From Caprella mutica (lineage: Eukaryota; Arthropoda; Malacostraca; Amphipoda; Caprellidae): a stretch of 64,000 nucleotides of DNA. This document shows, in pieces, positions 57,901 to 64,000 of the stretch. The stretch is from contig CANNZV010000344.1 of the NCBI GenBank assembly GCA_947561585.1, forward strand, positions 265,367 to 329,366, read 5' to 3'. How positions within the stretch are numbered: the first letter of the stretch is position 1; the number at the start of each line of letters is the position of its first letter. Below the pieces are notes generated by a model. It had not been told where the DNA came from. It did no database searches and saw only the letters and a program-made list of their open reading frames with translations. The translations under genes and the position numbers were made by a program.

Positions 57901-60900
57901 CCAAGACAAGCGTATGAAAGATATAAAATTAACTGATCGAGATAACAAGAGACGGAGGTAAATAAATTGAACACCGTCACTATTGTAACAATGAACAAAA
58001 AATATCTTATTAACGGATAAAATTGACTATCAAAGTATCAAGGTCATTCCAAATATACTGTTCTTCAATAAGTTGACTATCCTCTTCTATATTTTCCTTG
58101 CAATTTATAGAGCAGTCAGGGCTAAAAATTCTTAATTTTCTTTGAAAGAAAATAAATAAAGCACTTTTTCCCTGGTGGGCACGGGTGCCGTTCTGAGGGC
58201 CAAAATAGCACTGAGTGCTGCATTTGCCCACCCCTGAATTAGGATGTAGCCAATAGAAAATTAGAATGTAGCTTTTTTAGATGAAGAAACAATAAAAAAT
58301 AAGAATGTAAGTATTTTAGGAGACCGTGGTCCACTAAGACATGCCGAAATTATTGTGAACAAACAAATCGAATTAAAGTTAATGTGAATTTGTTGAAATC
58401 TGTTCAGTGTTCAACATTGAAGAGATTTATCAATTACCTTAATTAATTATTATTACAAAATGTATTCTCATAATCTCATTTTATCCCAACAACTGTTCAA
58501 TGTAACGTAAAACCTTTAAAATTAACCCATTTTTTACTAAATATTACTGTGACGGAACTTTGTCAGAAGATGGATACTATACATTGGATCCATATGACAG
58601 GATTCAAGTGAATATGACTTATTTAAATACTTCGAAGATTTTAATTAGTTCAAATGTGATTTAAGGGGTTCGCTAATATACGCCTTTTCAAGTGTATCAA
58701 CCGAATTAAAAATTTATAAAAATATTTATATAGAATATAAAGCATATTTCAAAGATAATAATGTAACTTCCCTAGTAATAACAAAGTAACACTTTATCAT
58801 TGTGTCTTTTGCCCAATTTTTTTTCTGGGCTCAAATATTTTGCGCTCAATTGTCGTGGACCCAATTGTTCTGAGCCCAATTGTCTTGGGCCCAATTGTCG
58901 GGGCCAAATTTCCGGTGCACCCTCAAAAGGTATTCTATCACATTGCATTAAACTTGGTGGGACGATTGGTTAAACTTTGAGAGCGATAGGGTCAAAGGTC
59001 AAGGTCATTTATAACTCAATAACTCGAAAAGAATTCAATCGAATTGCATGAAACTTGATAGGACGATTGGTCATTATCCAGTTACCAGTTAATCAGATCA
59101 GGTCAAGGTCTTTTATAACTTAAGTATTTTTGGATGGTCAAGGTCATTTGTAAGCAACGGCGAAGGTATGCGCTCTACCGAGTGCACGTTATCTAGTTTC
59201 CTTAATAATTAATTACGAAACAAATACTTATTCATTTTTTTTCTTTTACACCTATGTATATTGTCACTACGATGAATTCTAAAGGATTACCCTCCATACT
59301 ACATCAAAATTCAAAAATCAAGTTGTAGGATAATGCAGTTCTTATGCTTACCTTTACTGAAGGAGACATCGAAGGAGGAATTGCTACATTAAGTAATGCC
59401 ACGCCCCTAACTCTATTGTCGTTAGAAGTAAGCTCCCTCATCTCCCGTATCAGATTAATGCTGGGTGGCATGGATGTTTTACGGAAAGGAATTGGAGCTT
59501 CGTTTGAGTATTGGATTTGACCTCTTGAAACCAACTGGAAAAAAATGAGGTCAATGCATGACATGCAAGCCCTTGACTGGCAAGCTGAAATCAAAATGCA
59601 CCTAGAAGAATTCCCTCATTTTAAGGAAAATATTTGTTCACATGTTTTGAAACTATCACTCACCTGAATTCTCAAATTTGCCTCAGTCATATCTCGTGTA
59701 GAGTAGAGCAACTGAAGCTGAAATCGTACTGAACTTCCAGGATTACACATAATTGTATTCGAGTTTTCCGGAAGTAGTTGCAGATAAGAGTTTGAAGGAG
59801 AGAAGTATTTTCCGGCACTGATGGTGATACTGCTTCCATGGTTCAACGATTTCAACTGTTTGAATTCACAATCATTTAATACGTATATTAGAAATTTCTA
59901 TATTATGAATAAAGTATGAAATAAAATTGTATCTCGTATTCTTCAAATACCTCGACCTCGTCCTGGATTAAACGAGGAGGAACTGCAAACTTAACGTAAC
60001 CATTTCTATCAGAATTGACTGTAGGGCAATCACCATTGAAGCAGACAGAAAATGGTTCTGAAGAAGCTGGTGCTCCATCTGGTAAAGATGCTAGAACCTA
60101 TAAAACCATAAAATGAGATGAGAATTGAAACTCTTTGAGTAAAAATAGTTAATATGGATGAAAGGAACCAGTAAGCTAAGGTATTTCAAGTTGACATATA
60201 TTAAGAATCAACTTACCGATACTACGAAAGGTAAGTCAGGATTTTTAAACTCAGTGGCATTCATATCCACGAGTTTAAGATAATTTCTTATGAAAGAAAG
60301 AGAGCTTTGTTCTTCAACAACATAATTTGTGCCATTCTCTTCAACTTTCACCTTCATATGAGCTTTGGAAGGAGCGTCTAATCTTGTCGTGAGTATGGGT
60401 ATATCGAATTCCAGACTCGTACATCCGAAAATTGGCTCATTGAACATCCGTGGCATTATGTTGCCCTTATATTCATTGCTAAAGAAAAAAGTTCCCGAGA
60501 CTCTACCATTGAGCGGTTGTCCGAAAGTATAATTAGCACAAACATCAAAAGTGGTTTTTACATCTGAACCAACCAAAATATATTTTGGTTTAATAATCTT
60601 CACTTCGAATCTAGGTAAGACATAGTCGATGACTTTGAAAGAAGTGTTAGTAGGTGATTCCCCATTACTCGGAGTTACGAAGATTTGGTAAATCCCCTCT
60701 TCAGGCTCGTCGATCAGCTGAAATTCTTTATGGATCAATCCACCATTGGTGACGTTGAGCCACTGGGCTATGCGAGAAGATGATGGCGACTCGATGTAGA
60801 TTTCAGAATACTGAAAAGATGTAGAATGATATTTATTGTTGACAAAATTAAATATTGCAGCTAGGTATTTTTGTAGTATTTACCTGCTCATAAGATATGT

Positions 60901-62989
60901 TTAAGAAAGGACCTTCCGTGGCAAGGATACGAAAATGTACTTTTTGACCAGCCTGAAATGAAAACATTACTCGATAAAACATAGAACATTATTACTATTG
61001 TCTCATAATTTCGAGGAAAAAAATTATACATTAAAATGCCTCGTACCGCATTTTTCAAGACTTACTTTATACAAATACTTGTCTGACTGAATATATATTC
61101 GCTGTCCAGTCTTAGCAAATGTAATTTTCCTTGTCTCTACTATTCGCTTTCCATCAATTTCACCAGCTAATTGGATCTCGCCAGTCTCTCTTGATGTTGA
61201 GGGGACATCGATGGACACACAAGAAGGCATCTTCACTGGATTGGTAAATTTATGGAAAATCGTTTATAGGATATAATATATGCAAATAAGGGATATATTG
61301 AATTGATGAGATTGAAATTGAATAGGTCATTACTAAAAAGGACAGTACAATACGACTATCAAAATATATTTATTTACTATTTTGATAAAGCAAATTCATC
61401 ACAATCGGTATTTGAGTATTAACCACCCTTATATTCATTCTCATTTCTTACCAAGTTCGAATGTTATGTCTTGGGATTCAATTAATGGTATATTTCTTGA
61501 CATTCCATTTCTGCGGTCATATGCGAATAGAGACAGGCTAAGGGAAGCCTGAGAGTTGGTTGCTGAAGTAACACTCAGACAAACTTGGGAAGTACCGCCT
61601 GGTACCCATTTCTGAGGAATTGTTATCAGATACTCCCTGTTGGGTGAGAAAGACATGATTTGAATGCTTATCAATTATAGGTTAGGATAAAGCTGCGTCC
61701 ACTATCATCTAGTGGATGATAGTGGACTATCATTCTTTTCTATTATTCTTTTCTGTACCTTTTTCAATGACTAAAACTACTTTTTGGTTTCAGTAGAGGA
61801 TGACTAATTGATTATGGCTGGTTTAAGATATAACAATTGCCTTGTTCTTGAGCGGAGTAAGAGAAGTAAATGAAGTGCAAGGTGAAGAGTAAAAATCCAC
61901 TTCAACAGGTAAAGGGACAGTAAACCTATAAATAAATTGGCACATATTGTAAATAACTGTTAGTAATTAGTTATATACTTGAGAGATTTCATTCGTCTGA
62001 AATACAACTAACAATCAGAATAAATATATATTATTATATGCATGTAACTGGGATGTTCTCCGCATCTAGGTATAGGAATGGCGCCGCGATCAGTTTGTTT
62101 ACAACTGTGCATAGTCTGGTGAATCTTAATAGAGATTTAAACAATAGCTGCACTGAAGCCGAAAGGGCCGTACACACGTAGGGTTTTTTAAGTCTTTCCA
62201 CCAGACTTTTTGCTAAGCTCCTCCTATTTTTTCCACGAGAATAGAAGAAAAAACTATTAAACTATAAATTGAAAAGACTTAAGTACATCTAGTGGAAAGA
62301 CTTAAAAAACCCTACGTGTGTACGGCCCTTAAGGACACGTAAGAAAAGAGTCTCCGCATGATGTTAATTTCTAAAATCATCGTTTTCTAATTTCCTATTA
62401 ATATCAAATCAAATAAATTTGTCTTTGTGTACCCAGCCGAATTTTAAAATATTTACAAAACTTGCATTTAGTAATTTTTTTGGGGAAATGTGAAACTAGT
62501 AAATTGTCAAGAAATCTTTACGGATAATACACTTTTTTTTTGCCTATACGTCAATGATTTTGATTGACTATTAAATATATATGGTAACTTAACTTTCAAG
62601 TAAACTAGAACGTGAATAAAAACATACAAACAAACAGTGCGCATTTGTTCTATCATTTACGGCACCTCGGATGTTCCTCAGTAGATGGCGCTGCAGTTGA
62701 GAATTCCTAAATTTCTTTTTAAACCAAATTTTCAAAAATAAAATGGCAAACTTGTACAATATAAATTATTTAATTAATGTTCGTCAATCGATTTATCAAC
62801 GATAGAAAAAAGGTTATCTAAAAGTGCACTACTCCTTTATAGAGCACAATAAAATATTAAGTAAAGGCCGCTATCGTTGGTAACAATAATTGTTCAAAGT
62901 ACAATAAGTACTCACGCTGACGTAGTCGCAAGGAGCAAAAAAGAGAGTGTCGCAAGCAGCAACATCTTGCATGTGACTGAGAGAGGCAT
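48901..62989 (-). CDS. A2M: Alpha-2-macroglobulin, complete (20 exons, 1,587 aa)
   Basis: Exons (minus): 62916-62989, 61452-61636, 61066-61235, 60884-60952, 60217-60810, 59951-60097, 59664-59855, 59352-59534, 56871-57045, 56354-56491, 55875-56228, 55680-55728, 55089-55292, 54562-54790, 51459-51595, 51189-51373, 50837-51109, 50511-50749, 49990-50266, 48901-49790. Phases agree; total 4,764 nt. A signal peptide (KMLLLATLSFLLLATTSA) is followed by macroglobulin domains. The bait region comes next, after ETRPC (end of exon 11 to exon 13), then HFPETWLWEL, TLPDTITEWVGKA, the thioester GCGEQNM at residues 1080-1086, and the receptor-binding end (VKIYDYYEPEFEI). The order matches vertebrate A2M more closely than insect TEPs. 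It is a secreted protease trap: bait cleavage exposes the thioester, which binds the protease. Exon 11 also holds an Arg-rich stretch and an RMKR site. Confidence 0.95.
50937..50957 (-). other. Thioester motif GCGEQNM in A2M exon 17
   Basis: The Cys and Gln that form the internal thioester are both present, so the protein should be competent for covalent attachment. Macroglobulin-complement-related members of the family usually lack the Cys. Confidence 0.97.
51830..53640. mobile_element. GC-rich foldback DNA built on TGACATACTATGCCG words, in A2M intron 14
   Basis: A palindrome of about 1 kb is centred near 52455: arms 51.9-52.4 and 52.5-52.9 kb are reverse complements. A third partial copy follows at 53190-53460. 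TGACATACTAT or its inverse occurs about a dozen times. It is markedly richer in GC than the surrounding DNA. No coding frame is credible. Smaller inverted text (GTGGTTTAG...CCGTCTGAC) pairs 53.08-53.14 kb with 54.38-54.44 kb. Confidence 0.7.
53631..54372. mobile_element. ~740-bp element with reiterated CACATTCGCCGAA-type termini
   Basis: The left end has four related words (ACACATTCGCC, GCACATTCACCG, CATATTTGCCGAACG, GCACTTTCGCCGAAAA). The right end has the inverse, TTTTCGGCGAATGTGTCG. It is inserted in the GC-rich repeat of A2M intron 14. I could not recognise its target duplication. Confidence 0.6.
56038..56180 (-). other. Arg-rich segment and furin-like site in A2M exon 11
   Basis: Residues 660-695 contain 18 Arg and 1 Lys in 36 positions, including three tandem REMR-type repeats, and end in RIRMKR. 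RMKR fits the proprotein-convertase rule R-X-K/R-R. The segment sits before the conserved KIFDNAGLIIISD stretch, so it precedes the classical bait position. It could be a second protease-sensitive loop or a processing site dividing the chain. Confidence 0.7.
56495..56610. repeat. Degenerate copies of the 20-bp minisatellite in A2M intron 9
   Basis: Just outside the exon 10 acceptor lies GTATTGTTAGAACAGGAACT, followed by several looser GAACTGGTTAG units and AGAACATGTTTAAA. The first part matches the EXTL3 intron 3 unit. Confidence 0.6.
57240..59197 (+). mobile_element. Helitron-like element in A2M intron 8, with a nested insertion
   Basis: The 3' end reads ATGCGCTCTACCGAGTGC, then a few bases and CTAGT. 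The GCGCTC/GAGTGC hairpin before CTRRT is the Helitron terminus. Upstream are the GGTCAAGGTCATTTATAACT modules also seen at 28 kb. The 5' part (AGCGGAAGGTTATATTTTAG) is separated from the 3' part by the element at 57371-58922. No Rep/helicase frame is present. Confidence 0.65.
57371..58922. mobile_element. ~1.55-kb element with reiterated CAATTGTCTTGGGCCC termini
   Basis: The left end carries GACAATAAGGCCCGCAGACA and ATTGGGCCCAAGACAATTAT. The right end carries four inverted words (CAATTGTCGTGGACC, CAATTGTTCTGAGCC, CAATTGTCTTGGGCC, CAATTGTCGGGGCC). It lies within the Helitron-like repeat. The outer ends GTGGACCGACAAT and GGTGCACCGGAAAT resemble the end of the 24118 element (CGTGTCCGGACAAT). 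Confidence 0.7.
62163..62330. mobile_element. 168-bp MITE in A2M intron 1
   Basis: TIRs begin AAGGGCCGTACACACGTAGG and pair over about 40 bp. The target duplication is not clear. Apart from this element, the 1.3-kb intron 1 shows nothing recognisable. Confidence 0.75.
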
Positions 62990-63130
62990 CTGATGTGCCC
63001 TCAGTGAATACCTTCCCTCATCTTTACTAAAGGTGACCCTGAATACGATATACACTGTAGTTATTCATTCAACAGAATAGGATATTGATAAAGGCACTAG
63101 AGATGGTTATTGGGTACTAGATGATTTACT

Positions 63131-64000
63131 CACGCTTCTTTTAGTTAACTCTCTTAACGCAGTAACTCTTAACTCACTCTCTTAACGCAGTAACTCTTAA
63201 CTCACTCTCTTAACGCAGTAACTCTTAACTCACTCTCTTAACGCAATAACTCTTAACTCAGTCTCTTAACGCAATAACTCTTAACTCACTCTCTTAACGC
63301 AGTAACTTTTAACTCACTCTCTTAACGCAGTAACTCTTAACTCACTCTCTTAACGCAGTAACTCTTAACTCACTCTCTTAACGCAGTAACTCTTAACTCA
63401 CTCTCTTAACGTAGTAACTCTTAACTCACTCTCTTAACGCAGTAACTTTTAACTCACTCTCTTAACGCAGTAACTCTTAACTCACTCTCTTAACGCAGTA
63501 ACTCTTAACTCACTCTCTTAACGTAGTAACTCTTAACTCACTCTCTTAACGCAGTAACTTTTAACTCACTCTCTTAACGCAGTAACTCTTAACTCACTCT
63601 CTTAACGTAGTAACTCTTAACTCACTCCCTTAACGCAGTAACTTTTAACTCACTCTCTTAACGCAGTAACTCTTAACTCATTCTCTTAACGTAGTAACTC
63701 TTAACTCACTCTCTTAACGCAATAACTCTTAACTCATTCTCTTAACGTAGTAACTCTTAACTCACTCTCTTAACGCAGTAACTCTTAACTCACTCTCTTA
63801 ACGCAATAACTCTTAACTCACTCTCTTAACGCAATAACTCTTAACTCACTCTCTTAACGCAGTAACTCTTAACTCACTCTCTTAACGCAATAACTCTTAA
63901 CTCACTCTCTTAACGCAATAACTCTTAACTCACTCTCTTAACGCAGTAACTCTTAACTCACTCTCTTAACGCAGTAACTCTTAACTCACTCTCTTAACGT
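63131..64000. repeat. 28-bp minisatellite upstream of A2M, running off the window
   Basis: The unit is TTAACTCACTCTCTTAACGC plus AGTAACTC, about 31 copies to the window edge with few variants (CAATAAC, CGTAGTAAC, ACTTTTAAC). It begins about 140 bp upstream of the A2M signal-peptide ATG, so it lies in the 5' UTR, a first intron or the promoter. Confidence 0.95.

Noticed and set aside
58010..58231. Minus-strand 73-codon frame beginning MGKCSTQC, considered as a THAP-like N-terminus
   Set aside because: The Cys/His spacing does not make a THAP finger, and it lies inside a transposable element without further coding sequence.
1..64000. tRNA and rRNA genes
   Set aside because: I looked for GGTTCGAATCC-type B boxes and conserved rRNA text and saw none; this was by eye and is not exhaustive.

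Overview
This is an AT-rich eukaryotic nuclear window, most likely from an arthropod. Genes have many short exons with ordinary GT-AG introns. The gene set fits an arthropod: a botv/EXTL3-type exostosin, a true alpha-2-macroglobulin with thioester and bait region, and insect/crustacean-style two-domain Ig proteins. The introns and spacers are full of DNA transposons and minisatellites. I cannot name the species; a copepod or a hemipteran would both fit.

Layout. 1-6083 (+): the last eight exons of an EXTL3/botv glycosyltransferase, whose third intron is a roughly 2.1 kb 20-bp minisatellite. 8033-9289 (-): a single-exon C2H2 zinc-finger gene convergent with EXTL3. 10896-12672 (-): a two-exon C7orf50-like (WKF domain) gene. 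12.7-21.9 kb: a transposon graveyard containing a tandem/inverted ~88-bp repeat, a TTAA element, a 235-bp inverted repeat, and a pogo/Tigger-like element with a Harbinger-like element nested in it. 22755-32177 (-) and 36338-42055 (-): two paralogous seven-exon genes for secreted, probably GPI-anchored, two-Ig-domain proteins (309 and 302 aa). They lie on a tandem segmental duplication that also copied flanking and intronic minisatellites. 43.5-44.6 kb: a 23-bp minisatellite. 48901-62989 (-): a complete 20-exon alpha-2-macroglobulin gene (1,587 aa). 63.13 kb to the window end: a 28-bp minisatellite just upstream of it.

All exon chains were assembled by hand. Splice phases agree throughout, and the summed lengths give uninterrupted frames: 909 nt and 930 nt for the Ig pair, 603 nt for the C7orf50-like gene, 4,764 nt for A2M and 1,896 nt for the partial EXTL3. 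The genes do not form an evident pathway. EXTL3 acts in the Golgi on heparan sulfate, A2M and the Ig proteins are secreted or surface proteins, and the other two are probably nuclear.

The most unusual content is in the non-coding DNA. At least five, perhaps six, insertions share one architecture: each end is built from several copies of its own 12-16 bp word, in inverted orientation at the two ends. Two of them have clean 9-bp target duplications, and in both cases an empty site exists elsewhere in this same window. A second theme is minisatellites whose repeat unit contains the splice-donor sequence of the intron they occupy.
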